DNA from: an uncultured Pseudomonas sp.
GTDB lineage: Bacteria; Pseudomonadota; Gammaproteobacteria; Pseudomonadales; Pseudomonadaceae
Assembly (NCBI RefSeq): GCF_913774235.1
Contig: NZ_CAJYDW010000012.1
Span: forward strand, 868,001-932,000
Direction of reading: 5' to 3'
Length of the DNA stretch: 64,000 nt
Below, piece by piece: positions 26,429 to 35,361 of this stretch. Under the pieces are notes generated by a model. That model searched no databases. It saw only the letters and a list, made by a program, of their open reading frames with translations, and was not told the DNA's origin. The number at the start of each line of letters is the position of its first letter. Position 1 is the stretch's first letter. Made by a program: the position numbers and the translations under genes.

Positions 26429-26457
26429 CGAACGCCAGACCTCGTGTCTGGCGTTCG
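26429..26457 (+). other. 12-bp perfect hairpin in the tRNA-His/tRNA-Leu spacer
   Basis: CGAACGCCAGAC (26429-26440) pairs without mismatch to GTCTGGCGTTCG (26446-26457) around a CTCGT loop. Only a short TCTTT follows, so it is more likely a processing or stability element in the tRNA precursor than a terminator. Confidence 0.6.
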
Positions 26458-26471
26458 TCTTTAAGCGTCTC

Positions 26472-26556
26472 GCGGACGTGGTGGAATTGGTAGACACACC
26501 AGATTTAGGTTCTGGCGCCGCAAGGTGTGAGAGTTCGAGTCTCTCCGTCCGCACCA
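26472..26556 (+). tRNA. tRNA-Leu (anticodon TAG)
   Basis: An 85-base class II tRNA with a long variable arm (CGCCGCAAGGTGT). Acceptor GCGGACG pairs with CGTCCGC, anticodon TAG is at 26506-26508 reading CUA, T-loop is AGTTCGAGTCT and CCA is encoded. It is the last gene of the operon. Confidence 0.97.
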
Positions 26557-26577
26557 ATCAAAGATGCACTCCAAAAG

Positions 26578-26601
26578 AACCGGCCTAGCGCCGGTTTTTT
26601 T
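26578..26601 (+). terminator. Rho-independent terminator of the tRNA operon
   Basis: AACCGGC (26578-26584) pairs with GCCGGTT (26590-26596), followed by a run of seven T. Confidence 0.9.
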
Positions 26602-26771
26602 GTGCCTGAGATTCGCCCGGAGCGGACTGTCATCCCCGGCTTGTCGAGGGGAGCCGGCTCCCGTGGTTCATTGTGGTCCTGTCGTGAGTCACCCAGGATG
26701 TCCGACAAGCGGTCAGGCGAGGCTCGGGCTCGGCGTTTCGTCGAGGCTATCCGGCGCCGACTTCGGCGTGG

Positions 26772-26972
26772 CTAATAAAGATGCTGGAGTAGCGGATTGA
26801 AGATGGCGCCAAGGTAGGTGAGCGACAAGCCGAGCAGCAGCGTGTTGAGGGTCCTTTCCGAATGAACCTGCGGAGGGCGGTCCTGGCTGCGCGGCGCAAT
26901 GCGGGATGTCGTCGAAGGTATCAGGCCTCGACCATCGAACAGGGTGATCGAGCGGGTGAGCTGGGTTCGCAT
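26772..26972 (-). CDS. small hypothetical protein with C-terminal hydrophobic segment
   Basis: This 66-residue reading frame is basic and Ser/Arg-rich in its first two thirds. It ends in a hydrophobic stretch (LNTLLLGLSLTYLGAIFNPL) that could be a membrane anchor. A GGAG ribosome site lies ten bases before the ATG. It resembles nothing I can name. The sequence between the tRNA terminator (26601) and this gene shows no other gene. Confidence 0.5.
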   Translation of the reverse strand: MRTQLTRSITLFDGRGLIPSTTSRIAPRSQDRPPQVHSERTLNTLLLGLSLTYLGAIFNPLLQHLY

Positions 26973-27142
26973 GGTTCGATTCTCCAGGCGTCGGCGCTTC
27001 TTGTTATTCGAATAGCCCCAGAGTAACGCCCGGGACGGTTATTGCAAATAATCGAAGCGACCTTCCGACGCCTGGATGGACGCCGATTATCCGAGACGCA
27101 GGTCATTACCCTGGCGTCGGAATGGGGCGTCTACCCGAGGAT

Positions 27143-27259
27143 TCAGCCCAGCAGGAAGAAGGCACCGCCGATGACGCCGCTGCTGAACAGGATCAGGCTC
27201 ATCAGGGTGCCACCGACCACCTGGGCGATGTCGTCACTGATTTCGTAATCCGCTTTCAT
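27143..27259 (-). CDS. 38-residue small membrane protein
   Basis: The peptide starts MKADYEISDDIAQVVGG and continues into a hydrophobic segment with SLILFSSGVIGG and FFLLG, giving one membrane helix after a short acidic N terminus. CTGGAG lies at the correct spacing before the ATG. The codon use and polarity pattern look like a real small protein. Its family is unknown to me. It shares the minus strand with two other short genes nearby. Confidence 0.6.
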   Translation of the reverse strand: MKADYEISDDIAQVVGGTLMSLILFSSGVIGGAFFLLG

Positions 27260-27348
27260 ACCGAACTCCAGGGAGGTGAACAGCCCCAAGCTAGCAGCCG
27301 TTAGTTACAGCGAAACGACGTGCAGGTACGAAACGGCCGGCGATCTTT

Positions 27349-27552
27349 TCAGTTGGTCGCCCAACGTAACCAGAGCGCCTGTTCTTCGCTGAGCTGCCCC
27401 ACCTCGCGCAGGGCCCTTTCCAGATCCTCGCGGACGCGGCGCTTCAATTCGGCGTTCAGGTCTGGCTCGCCGGCTTCCGCGAGGCGGTCGGCGAGCGACA
27501 GATCCGCCGCGAGCTGGCGCAGGCGTGGATCGGTGAAGTCCTTCTGCGGCAT
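27349..27552 (-). CDS. small conserved-looking hypothetical protein
   Basis: This 67-residue soluble protein starts MPQKDFTDPRLRQLAADLSL. It is rich in charged residues and predicted helical (ELKRRVREDLERALREVGQL). An AGGAGG ribosome site sits six bases before the ATG, strongly supporting this start over the longer open frame to 27669. No family is recognised. The size and helix content would suit a small regulator or antitoxin-like protein, but there is no toxin gene beside it, so that is not claimed. Confidence 0.65.
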   Translation of the reverse strand: MPQKDFTDPRLRQLAADLSLADRLAEAGEPDLNAELKRRVREDLERALREVGQLSEEQALWLRWATN

Positions 27553-27710
27553 GAGTCCCTCCTGTCCCCTTTGACCTCCGAGTGTGGCATGCGGCAACCA
27601 GGCTGAATACGGCTGAAAAAGTATTGTATGACTTCTTCGGAAGAACCTTTCGGTCGCTCGTGGTCTCAATCGATTCGGATATGAGCGACTGGAATCGAGC
27701 AGTAGGGACG

Positions 27711-28082
27711 ATGATGACCATGAGTGGGAATTCGACGCGCAAGCTGTTGCTGTTGAGTCTGGGATTCGGTGTGCTGGTCGTGGCGGCGGTGCTGACCACG
27801 CACAGGAGCGATTCCACCGGTAGCGAGCCCGCGGTGGTGGCGACTACCGCTCCACCGGTCGCCGCCCATGCCCCGACGACGGGAACCCATCCGGTCGCCG
27901 AGGAGCACAAGCAGGACCTGTCGACCTTTCTTGCCCTGGCGACTCTGACGCCCTGTGGTACGCCGCTACCGAAGAGCGTCACCGAGGCTGCCTGCCGGGA
28001 TGCCGTGGAGGCCCATGCCCGCCGAGCGGGGTATGGTCAGGACGAGATCGATGCCTATCTCGCTGCTCATCGCGCACCCTGA
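27711..28082 (+). CDS. membrane-anchored hypothetical protein
   Basis: This 123-residue protein has a short basic N terminus followed by one hydrophobic segment (KLLLLSLGFGVLVVAAVLTT). A Thr/Ala/Pro-rich linker (about 35-60) comes next, and a small C-terminal helical domain with two Cys (LTPCGTPLP and EAACRDAVEAH) that could form a disulfide outside the membrane. Start choice among three nearby ATGs (27711, 27714, 27720) is uncertain; TAGGGA precedes them. The function is unknown. Confidence 0.6.
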   Translation: MMTMSGNSTRKLLLLSLGFGVLVVAAVLTTHRSDSTGSEPAVVATTAPPVAAHAPTTGTHPVAEEHKQDLSTFLALATLTPCGTPLPKSVTEAACRDAVEAHARRAGYGQDEIDAYLAAHRAP

Positions 28083-28219
28083 TGGCGATGAGCCTGCAGT
28101 TTGCCGCCGCTGCGTGAACCTCACCTCGCCTGAACCGGCAGCGGTAATCGCACCCGGCGCTTGGGCGTAGCCAGCGCCTAATGAAAAGTTATAAGCAAAG
28201 ACCTTTTCAATATATGCTG

Positions 28220-28240
28220 GCATAACCCTAGTGGTTATGC
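28220..28240. promoter_or_regulatory. perfect palindrome upstream of the TauE-like gene
   Basis: GCATAACC and GGTTATGC form an 8-base perfect inverted repeat around CTAGT, 44 bases before the permease start. It lies within an AT-rich promoter-like region (AAGTTATAAG, AATATATGCT). It is a candidate operator for control of the permease; the factor is not known. Confidence 0.45.
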
Positions 28241-28283
28241 TGTGCGGCCTCTGAATGAGCCGACAACGGCAATCGGGACGGTA

Positions 28284-29069
28284 ATGGAAGTAGGTGTACT
28301 AGGCTTCGTCATCGCGGGGCTGGTAGTAGGGTTCATCGTCGGCATGACGGGTGTGGGCGGTGGCTCCCTGATGACGCCGATCCTGCTCTGGTTCGGCATC
28401 AATCCCGCTGCGGCGGTGGGCACCGATCTGCTGTACGCGGCCATCACCAAGGCGGGCGGGGTCTGGGTTCACCAGCGTAATCGCAACATCGACTGGTCGG
28501 TGACCGGTTGGCTGGCCGCGGGCAGTGTGCCGACCGCGGCCCTGACCCTGGGCGCCCTCGCGCTGCTGCCGGGCGACCAGCACGCCACCAATGCGCTCAT
28601 CAAGCATGCCCTGGGCATCGTGCTGTTGCTGACGGCCAGCGCCATCCTCTTCAAGAAGCAGATATTCGCCTTCGCCAGCCGCCACGCCGGTGATGGCTTC
28701 CATCTGAGCGCCGGGCGTCTGAATGGGCTGACGGTGCTCACCGGTGCCGTGCTGGGCTTCATGGTTACCCTTACCTCCATCGGCGCCGGTGCCCTGGGGA
28801 CGGTGGCGCTGTTCATGCTCTATCCGCTGCTGGCTACCCGTCGCCTGGTGGGCACCGAGATCGCCCATGCGGTACCCCTGACCCTGGTGGCCGGGCTGGG
28901 CCATGCCGGCCTGGGCAATCTGGATTGGCACGTGCTGGGCTTCCTGCTGCTCGGCTCGCTGCCGGGCATCTTTCTCGGCAGTCATCTGTCCGGGCGGGTA
29001 CCGGATGGGGTGCTCAGGCCTTGCCTGGCTGTCATGCTGATGGTCATAGGGGCCAAGCTGGTGGTCTGA
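28284..29069 (+). CDS. TSUP/TauE family sulfite-type exporter
   Basis: This 261-residue membrane protein of the TauE/SafE family has about eight hydrophobic segments. It has the family's internal duplication: GLVVGFIVGMTGVGGGSLMTP near the N terminus and AVLGFMVTLTSIGAGALGTVAL in the second half, each with the G-x-G-G-G/G-A-G-type loop. Members move sulfite, sulfonates or other organic anions across the inner membrane. The ATG at 28284 is used; the frame is open 14 codons further up. A palindromic element precedes it. The substrate is unknown. Confidence 0.85.
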   Translation: MEVGVLGFVIAGLVVGFIVGMTGVGGGSLMTPILLWFGINPAAAVGTDLLYAAITKAGGVWVHQRNRNIDWSVTGWLAAGSVPTAALTLGALALLPGDQHATNALIKHALGIVLLLTASAILFKKQIFAFASRHAGDGFHLSAGRLNGLTVLTGAVLGFMVTLTSIGAGALGTVALFMLYPLLATRRLVGTEIAHAVPLTLVAGLGHAGLGNLDWHVLGFLLLGSLPGIFLGSHLSGRVPDGVLRPCLAVMLMVIGAKLVV

Positions 29070-29152
29070 CGCGACGCCGTGCATCTGGTGACCATTCGTC
29101 GGCTGCCGCACTTGGATGAGCAAAAATTAAAGCTTCGGTGATGGCTCTTTGC

Positions 29153-29179
29153 TCAATTTGTTATCGCAATTGCCGATAG
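29153..29179 (+). promoter_or_regulatory. candidate FliA (sigma-28) promoter for the five-PAS chemoreceptor
   Basis: TCAATTTG at 29153-29160, 11 bases, then GCCGATAG at 29172-29179. The consensus is TAAAGTTT, 11 bases, GCCGATAA: the -10 matches seven of eight and the spacer is exact. It ends 32 bases before the start codon. Flagellar sigma control is common for chemoreceptor genes. Confidence 0.5.
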
Positions 29180-29211
29180 CCTGGGCACAAGAACTCTCTT
29201 TGGAGCTGCCC

Positions 29212-31689
29212 ATGACCACTACCGCTGCCGAGCCTTCCGCCGTCGATGTAGCTTCCGCCTATCAGGCTCTGCGCCAGGCCCTGGATAGATCTCTGGCCAT
29301 CATCGAGTTCGATCTTGAGGGAACGGTGCTGCACGCCAACGACAACTTCCTGCAGACCTTCGGCTACGCCCTGGACGAGGTACGTGGCCGTCACCATCGG
29401 TTGTTCTGTCCGCCAGAGGTGTTGGAGAGGGGCGATTACCAGAGCTTCTGGGAGACGCTGGGACGGGGCGAATTCCACAGCGGCGTCTACCGCCGCCAGC
29501 GCAAGGACGGTCGCGTGGTGTGGATCCGTGCGACCTACAATCCGCTGCTCGACGCGGAGGGGCGGCCGGTGCGCATCATCAAGTTCGCCACCGACATCAC
29601 CGAGAGTCGCCTGCAGGCGGTTGAGTACGAAGGCAAGATCGCCGCCATCCATAGATCCCAGGCGGTGATCGAATTCGACCTGCAGGGCAACGTGCTCTGG
29701 GCCAACGATAATTTCCTCGGCATGACTGGCTACGCCTTGGAAGAGCTGCGCGGTCGCCATCACAGTCTCATGTGTCCAGCCGACTACGCGCGGTCGGCGG
29801 ACTACGCCCTGCTGTGGAATCGGCTGGGCCAGGGGAAATTCGACTCTGGCGTGTACAAGCGCATCCGCCGTGATGGCCGACCGATCTGGATCCAGGCGAC
29901 CTACAACCCCATTCTCGATGTCGACGGTAAACCCTACAAGGTGGTCAAGTTCGCCACCGACGTGACCGATGCGCAACTGCAGGCGGCCGAGTTCCAGGGC
30001 AAGATGGCGGCCATCGACCGCGCCCAGGCGGTGATCGAGTTCGATCTGCACGGCAACATCCTCGACGCCAACGAGAACTTCCTGACCGCGCTCGGCTACA
30101 GCCTGGAAGAGGTGCGGGGCAAGCACCACCGGATCTTCTGCGAGCCGGACTATGCCCGCTCGCCAGGCTATCGGCTGTTCTGGGAAAAGCTCGGGCGTGG
30201 CGATTTCGATACTGGGTTGTACAAGAGACGCGCCAGCGATGGCCGCCAGATCTGGATCCAGGCGACCTACAACCCCATCCTCGATGCCGAGGGGCATCCC
30301 TACAAGGTGGTGAAGTTCGCCAGCGACGTGACCGAGAGCCAGCTGCGCAACAGCGATTACGAGGGGAAGGTGGCGGCCATCGACAGGTCCCAGGCGATCG
30401 CCGAGTTTTCCCTTGACGGCACGGTACTCACCGCCAACCGCAATTTCCTCCTGGCCCTGGGCTACCAGGCCGACGAGGTGGTGGGCAAGCACCACCGGAT
30501 TTTCTGCTCCGATGACTACGCCCGCTCGGCAGAATACCGGCTGTTCTGGGACAAACTGGCGCGGGGCGAATTCGACGCCGGGGTGTACAAGAGACGCAAT
30601 AGCCGCGGCGAGGAGATCTGGATCCAGGCCACCTACAATCCGATCTTCGACGCCGACGGCAAGCCGTGCAAGGTGGTGAAGTTCGCCGTGGACATCACCG
30701 AAAGCCAGATCCGCAACAGCGATTACGCCGGCAAGGTGGCGGCCATCGACCGGGGCCAGGCGGTGATCGAGTTCGACCTCACCGGCAAGATCCTCGACGC
30801 CAACCGCAATTTCCTGGCGACCCTCGGCTATCGCCTGGAGGAAATCCGCCATCAGCATCACCGTATTTTCTGCGAGGACGAGTACGTCGCTTCGGGCGAG
30901 TACCGCGACTTCTGGGCGCGGCTGGCGCAGGGCGAGGTATTCGGTGGCCGCTTCATGCGGCTGAGCAAGTTCGGCCAGCGGATCTGGATCCAGGCGACCT
31001 ACAACCCGATCTTCGATGCCGAGGGCCAGGTCTACAAGGTGGTGAAATTCGCCACCGACATCACCCGTCAGGTCGAGATGGAGCAGCACGTACGGCAGAA
31101 GATCGAGCAGATGAATCTGTCGCTGCATGCCTTGACCCGTTCGATCAACCAGATCGCCGAGACCACCGACGAAGCCAATCGCATCGCCCGCCGCACCCTG
31201 GAGGAGGCGGAGCGCGGTTCGCTGACATTGAACCGCTCGCTCGAGGCCATGGACACCATAGGCACCACCGCGGGTGGCATTCAGGACATTGTCCAGGTGA
31301 TCAGCGACATCGCCAACCAGACCAACATGCTGGCCTTCAACGCCGCCATCGAGGCCGCGCGGGCCGGGGAGCATGGCCTGGGCTTCTCGGTAGTGGCCGA
31401 CGAGGTGCGCAAGCTGGCGGAGAAGTCGTCCCAGGCGACCAAGGAGATCAACAAGCTGATCCTGGACTCGGTGAAGAGCATCGCCCAGGGCAGCGAGATC
31501 TCGCGCAGTGTCGGGGAAGCCTTTGGCCTGATCGCCGAAGGCATGGGCAAGACCCAGCAGTCCATCGAGGCGATCAATGGCTCCACGGCGCTGCAGCTGG
31601 ACGATGCGGCGCGGGTGAATCAGCTGATCCAGGAGCTGGATGCGGCGACCACTGCGGCGAGCCCGACGCTATCGGGAGGGCGTTCGTGA
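29212..31689 (+). CDS. soluble chemoreceptor with five tandem PAS domains
   Basis: This 825-residue protein has five PAS domains (about residues 25-615), each with an EFDLxGxxLxANxNFL opening, a GYxLEExRGxHHRxFC helix block, and [27 protein letters not shown] closing strands. A short methyl-accepting signalling domain (about 625-800) follows, with the hairpin tip [20 protein letters not shown]. There is no signal peptide or membrane segment, so it is cytosolic. The conserved HH and Cys in each PAS could serve a heme or metal ligand, but that is unproven. I chose the ATG at 29212, which has GGAGCTG upstream, over 29149. The next gene, a triple CheW, overlaps its stop. Confidence 0.9.
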   Translation: MTTTAAEPSAVDVASAYQALRQALDRSLAIIEFDLEGTVLHANDNFLQTFGYALDEVRGRHHRLFCPPEVLERGDYQSFWETLGRGEFHSGVYRRQRKDGRVVWIRATYNPLLDAEGRPVRIIKFATDITESRLQAVEYEGKIAAIHRSQAVIEFDLQGNVLWANDNFLGMTGYALEELRGRHHSLMCPADYARSADYALLWNRLGQGKFDSGVYKRIRRDGRPIWIQATYNPILDVDGKPYKVVKFATDVTDAQLQAAEFQGKMAAIDRAQAVIEFDLHGNILDANENFLTALGYSLEEVRGKHHRIFCEPDYARSPGYRLFWEKLGRGDFDTGLYKRRASDGRQIWIQATYNPILDAEGHPYKVVKFASDVTESQLRNSDYEGKVAAIDRSQAIAEFSLDGTVLTANRNFLLALGYQADEVVGKHHRIFCSDDYARSAEYRLFWDKLARGEFDAGVYKRRNSRGEEIWIQATYNPIFDADGKPCKVVKFAVDITESQIRNSDYAGKVAAIDRGQAVIEFDLTGKILDANRNFLATLGYRLEEIRHQHHRIFCEDEYVASGEYRDFWARLAQGEVFGGRFMRLSKFGQRIWIQATYNPIFDAEGQVYKVVKFATDITRQVEMEQHVRQKIEQMNLSLHALTRSINQIAETTDEANRIARRTLEEAERGSLTLNRSLEAMDTIGTTAGGIQDIVQVISDIANQTNMLAFNAAIEAARAGEHGLGFSVVADEVRKLAEKSSQATKEINKLILDSVKSIAQGSEISRSVGEAFGLIAEGMGKTQQSIEAINGSTALQLDDAARVNQLIQELDAATTAASPTLSGGRS
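29296..31060 (+). repeat. five in-frame PAS-coding repeats with an exact 366-bp period
   Basis: The same codon of the PAS opening (Ala before V/I-I-E-F) occurs at 29296, 29662, 30028, 30394 and 30760, each 366 bases apart, with no insertion or deletion. Long stretches such as ATCTGGATCCAGGCGACCTA recur nearly unchanged, so the array arose by recent tandem duplication or is kept similar by gene conversion. Confidence 0.9.
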
Positions 31690-33170
31690 GTCTGGCCCAG
31701 GGCGTGGTCCGGATCGGCGAGCTGGAGGTCGCCGTGCCCGCCCTGGCACTGGAACGGGTGGTGTCCTGGCCGGAGCGCCTGACCGCCCATCCCAGTCCTG
31801 CGCCCTGGTTGCTCGGCCTGTTCGAGCTGAGCGGCCGGCCGCTGCCCTTGGTGGATGGCCATCGGCTGTTGGGATTGCCGCCGCCGGACACGCCGCGCCG
31901 GGTCGCGGTGATCCACCATGGCGGCGGTCGCTTCGGCTTGAGTGTCGATGGCGTGGTGGACGTGCTGCGGCTGGCAGAAGAGCTGATCGATCGCCTGCAG
32001 GGCCCGGCTGGCCGCTTGCTGGGAAGAATCCACCTCGACCCAGGCAGTGGACGGCTGGTGCATCTGCTCGACCTGGATGCCCTGGTCGCGCTGCCGGATT
32101 TCGAGCTCAGTAGCGAATCGCCGCGGGACCGGCGGGACCGGCGGGAACTGGCCGGGGCCGGCAGTGGCCAGGAGCGGCTCTATTTGCTGTTCGAATGCGA
32201 TGGCCGCCGCCTGTGCCTGGATGCGGCGGTGGTGCAGGAACTGGTAGACCGGCCGCAGCTGAGCCCCAGCGAATTCGCCAGCGACTGCTGTCGCCAGGAG
32301 GTCGAGCTGCGCGGCCAGCGGTTGCCGGTGCTGGAACTGTGCGAGCTGTTGGGGCTGGCCGGCTCGGCGCCGAGGCAGCGCCAGCAGTTGCTGGTGCTGG
32401 TGGCCGGGGAGCAAGGGGAGTACCGCGTGGCCTTCGGTTTCGACCGGTTGCTCGGCATGTGGCGGCGTGACCCGGCGCATTGCGCGCCACTGCTCGGCTT
32501 CGGTCTGCAGCAGCCGGAGTTGCTGCGCGGGATCTTCACCGATCAGCAGGGCGAGGCCGCGGTGGTGATCGATCACCTGGCACTCGGGCGTCTGCAGGCC
32601 ACGCTGGCCTATGCGCGTATCTACAGGACCGACCGTAATCTGCTGGTCGAGCAGCGCAGCCAGGCTCGTCGCCAGCCCTGCCTGACGTTCCTCGCCGGGT
32701 TGGCGTTCGCCGTGCCGCTGGAGCAGGTGGCCGAGGTGTTGCCGCTGCCCGTGCACTACCTGCGCCTGGGGCAGCCCGATCCCCGGCTGCTGGGCATGAT
32801 GGAGGTTCGCGGCCAGCAGATCACCCTGATCTGCCTGCGGACCCTGGCGGGCGAGCAGGCCGTCGAGACCCGGAGTAGCGACCAGGTGATCGTGGTCGCG
32901 GGACAGCACCGGCGGCTGGGTTTCGTCGTCGAGCGGGTGGAAGCCATCGACACCTTCACCGGCCTGCGCGAGGACGCCCTGGCGCGCAGCTGGCAACCGG
33001 CCCTCGAAGGCGGCTTGGCGCCGGCGCTGCGTGCACAGAGTTGGGTCGGTGTCGGCGCGCAGGGCAACAGCCGCCAGGCGACCCTGATCGACCTGTCCGG
33101 CCTGGCGCGCCGCCTCGAAGCGGGGACGCGGCCGCCCGTAACCTGCCCAACGGCCGCCACCCATGCTTGA
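31686..33170 (+). CDS. triple-CheW-domain adaptor protein
   Basis: This 494-residue protein contains three CheW-like domains in series (about 1-140, 155-300 and 320-470). Each has the beta-barrel pattern of a recognition strand plus a 'GRxLPLVD' or 'GQRLPVLEL' type strand: [30 protein letters not shown] and [14 protein letters not shown]. CheW couples chemoreceptors to CheA; three fused copies would scaffold an array or act as a structural adaptor. A GTG start shares GTGA with the receptor stop and is preceded by GGGAGGG, so it is made in register with the receptor. No cheA lies nearby. Confidence 0.85.
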   Translation: MSLAQGVVRIGELEVAVPALALERVVSWPERLTAHPSPAPWLLGLFELSGRPLPLVDGHRLLGLPPPDTPRRVAVIHHGGGRFGLSVDGVVDVLRLAEELIDRLQGPAGRLLGRIHLDPGSGRLVHLLDLDALVALPDFELSSESPRDRRDRRELAGAGSGQERLYLLFECDGRRLCLDAAVVQELVDRPQLSPSEFASDCCRQEVELRGQRLPVLELCELLGLAGSAPRQRQQLLVLVAGEQGEYRVAFGFDRLLGMWRRDPAHCAPLLGFGLQQPELLRGIFTDQQGEAAVVIDHLALGRLQATLAYARIYRTDRNLLVEQRSQARRQPCLTFLAGLAFAVPLEQVAEVLPLPVHYLRLGQPDPRLLGMMEVRGQQITLICLRTLAGEQAVETRSSDQVIVVAGQHRRLGFVVERVEAIDTFTGLREDALARSWQPALEGGLAPALRAQSWVGVGAQGNSRQATLIDLSGLARRLEAGTRPPVTCPTAATHA

Positions 33171-33414
33171 CCGCTGGTCGGTTCGCTGAACGGTAGTCAG
33201 GGGCGCTTTTCCCAGCCGTGCACGGCGACCAACAACTTCCAACCGAGATGATGGGTGCAGGCTAGAGCCGCTGCGGTTTGGCGGCGGAGTGCGGGTGTCC
33301 ACCGCCGCCCGGCGTCGCGTGCGGGACGGGGGCGGACAACTCGTCCGGCGAGGCGTCAAGAAATGTCCTGGCGCGTCGAACCAAAGGATGTTCCTTCCTT
33401 CTCCGGGTGATCCC

Positions 33415-34728
33415 ATGTTCAACAATAATCTGAAACGTCGTATCGCTGAACTCGAAGCGGAGCTGGCCGAGCACCGACAGGTCAGCGCGGCGTTCCATCA
33501 GGACTCGCTCCATCTGTTGCTGGATGCCCAGGGGCAGATCGAGGATTTCAACGAGAATTTCGGCCTGTGCCTGGGCTACGCGCCTGGTAGCCTGAATGGA
33601 CGAAAACTCGACGATCTCATTCCTGACTACGTGAAATGCATGGACTGCTATCGCGAGTTGAAGCAGAGCTTCACTGAAGGGCGGCAGGTCAGCGGTATCT
33701 ATCGCCTGCTGCGGGGAGCCGGCGGCGTGGCATGGCTCTATGCGATCTGGACCCCGGTGCGCGATACCCAGGGCCAGGTCAAGCAGATCCGCTGCTATGC
33801 CTACGACCGGACCGCTCAGGTGGAAACCTCCACCGAGCACTCCGGCATCATCAACGCCCTGCTGCGGTCCACCGCGGTGATCGAATTCAACCTGTCCGGC
33901 GAGGTGCTCACCGCCAACGAACGCTTCCTGCAGGGCATGGGGTATTCGCTGGCGCAGATCGTCGGCAAGCATCACCGGATGTTCTGCAGCCGCGAAGAGT
34001 CCGAATCCGCCGAGTACCGGGCCTTCTGGGACCGGCTCAATCGCGGTGACTATGTGGCCAGTCGCTTCAAGCGCATCGACAGCCATGGTCGTACGGTCTG
34101 GCTGGAGGCTTCCTACAACCCGGTGCTCAACACGCGCGGTGAGCTGTACAAGGTGATCAAGTTCGCCACCGTTATCACCGAGCAGGTGGAGCAGGAGCTG
34201 GCCGTGGCCGAAGCGGCGCGGGTGGCCTTCGACATCTCCCAGACGACCGACGAGAGCGCACGCCAGGGTGCTGCCGTGGTGCAGGACACCGTCGCGGTGA
34301 TGACCCGCATCGCCGAGGAGATCCAGGTCGCCGCCAATGGCATCGAGGACCTCGGCAAGCAGTCGCTGGTGATCAGTGCCATCGTCAAGACCATCAGCGG
34401 CATCGCCGAGCAGACCAATCTGCTGGCGCTCAACGCGGCCATTGAGGCGGCGCGGGCAGGCGAGCAGGGCCGTGGTTTCGCCGTGGTGGCGGACGAGGTA
34501 CGGCAACTGGCGGGACGCACCAGCAAGGCCACCGAGGAGATCGTAGGCGTGGTGCAGCAGAATCAGCAACTGGCCCAGACGGCAGTGGCCAACATGGCGG
34601 CCAGCCGGCAGCAGGCGGAGCAGGGACTGCAACTGGCGGGTGACGCTGGCGTCCGCATCACCGAGATCCAGGACGGCGCCCGCCAGGTGGTGGGAGCGGT
34701 CAGTCAGTTCGCCCGGCGGCTGAGCTGA
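33415..34728 (+). CDS. bdlA: BdlA-like soluble chemoreceptor (two PAS domains, MCP signalling domain)
   Basis: This 437-residue cytosolic protein has a short coiled N terminus ([19 protein letters not shown]) and two PAS domains (about 20-135 and 145-260). The second has the KHHRMFC block shared with the five-PAS receptor. An MCP signalling domain follows (about 270-430) with [19 protein letters not shown] at the tip. This matches BdlA, which in P. aeruginosa controls biofilm dispersion through c-di-GMP and is about the same length. The ATG at 33415 opens MFNNNLKRR. The preceding 244 bases carry no recognisable gene. The 3' end overlaps the convergent phosphatase gene by 29 bases. Confidence 0.85.
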   Translation: MFNNNLKRRIAELEAELAEHRQVSAAFHQDSLHLLLDAQGQIEDFNENFGLCLGYAPGSLNGRKLDDLIPDYVKCMDCYRELKQSFTEGRQVSGIYRLLRGAGGVAWLYAIWTPVRDTQGQVKQIRCYAYDRTAQVETSTEHSGIINALLRSTAVIEFNLSGEVLTANERFLQGMGYSLAQIVGKHHRMFCSREESESAEYRAFWDRLNRGDYVASRFKRIDSHGRTVWLEASYNPVLNTRGELYKVIKFATVITEQVEQELAVAEAARVAFDISQTTDESARQGAAVVQDTVAVMTRIAEEIQVAANGIEDLGKQSLVISAIVKTISGIAEQTNLLALNAAIEAARAGEQGRGFAVVADEVRQLAGRTSKATEEIVGVVQQNQQLAQTAVANMAASRQQAEQGLQLAGDAGVRITEIQDGARQVVGAVSQFARRLS

Positions 34729-35356
34729 GGCGGGCTTCCGGGTCCGCCGCTTCCTCCGCCCAGCCGGCGGCGCTGTACCAGCAATAGCCGCTCGCATCGA
34801 GTTCAAGCCAGCGGCCCTGGTGGATGACCAGTTGGGTGGCCTCCTGGGAGGCGGCCAGGCCAGTCGCCACCAGCAGGCTGCGGATCAGTCCGCCGTGGGC
34901 CACCAGCAGGGTGGGGCCGGCGAGGCTGGCCAGTAGCGGGCGCAGGCGCTCGGCGACATCCGCGTAGCTTTCGCCGCCTGGCGCTCTGAAACGGTAGGGC
35001 TCGCGGGCGCGTTCGGCATGTTCGCGGGGATAGCGTGCGGCGATGGTCGGCCCGTCGAGGCCCTCCCATTCGCCGAAGGCCTTTTCCATCAGGCGGTCGT
35101 CGGTGCCCAGGTGGCGCGGCGTACCTGGCAGTTGCGCCAAGATCAGCGCCAGGGTCTCGCTCGCCCGCGCCAGCGGACTGCTCAGGCAGGCGAAGGTGGT
35201 CACATCGAGGCGGTCGCGCAGTGCGCAGCCCACGGCTTGGGCCTGGGCGCGGCCGCGTGCGTTCAGCGGGATGTCTTGGTGCCCTTGTAGGCGCCCGCTG
35301 GCATTCCAGTCGGTTTCGCCGTGACGGATCACCAGCAGGGGGGAGGGTAGTGACAA
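34700..35356 (-). CDS. histidine phosphatase family protein
   Basis: This 218-residue enzyme has the phosphate pocket [18 protein letters not shown] at the N terminus (His11 forms the phosphoenzyme). The second block is [15 protein letters not shown] and [13 protein letters not shown] supplies the second His. This group includes cofactor-dependent phosphoglycerate mutase-like and alpha-ribazole phosphatase-like enzymes; the short length and lack of a cobalamin context leave the substrate open. It lies five bases after the degenerate kinase gene on the same strand, and converges with bdlA. Confidence 0.82.
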   Translation of the reverse strand: MSLPSPLLVIRHGETDWNASGRLQGHQDIPLNARGRAQAQAVGCALRDRLDVTTFACLSSPLARASETLALILAQLPGTPRHLGTDDRLMEKAFGEWEGLDGPTIAARYPREHAERAREPYRFRAPGGESYADVAERLRPLLASLAGPTLLVAHGGLIRSLLVATGLAASQEATQLVIHQGRWLELDASGYCWYSAAGWAEEAADPEARLSSAAGRTD

Positions 35357-35361
35357 GGGTT

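Noticed and set aside
26166-26708. Minus-strand reading frames across the tRNA genes (for example with GETRTLTP, GNRTHDTRSHN or GLEPATIRLE)
   Set aside because: These are antisense translations of tRNA-Arg, tRNA-His and tRNA-Leu, a well-known source of spurious proteins.
29296-31060. Evenly spaced repeats as a possible CRISPR array
   Set aside because: The 366-bp units encode PAS domains in frame; there are no short direct repeats with unique spacers anywhere in the window.
33171-33414. Possible gene or terminator in the gap before the bdlA-like gene
   Set aside because: Only a GC-rich imperfect repeat (GCGGCGG with CCGCCGC) without a T run is present; no frame has a credible start and ribosome site.
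29161-33425. Very long minus-strand frames opposite the five-PAS receptor and the triple CheW
   Set aside because: Antisense shadows of high-GC coding DNA; the repeat periodicity and domains lie on the plus strand.
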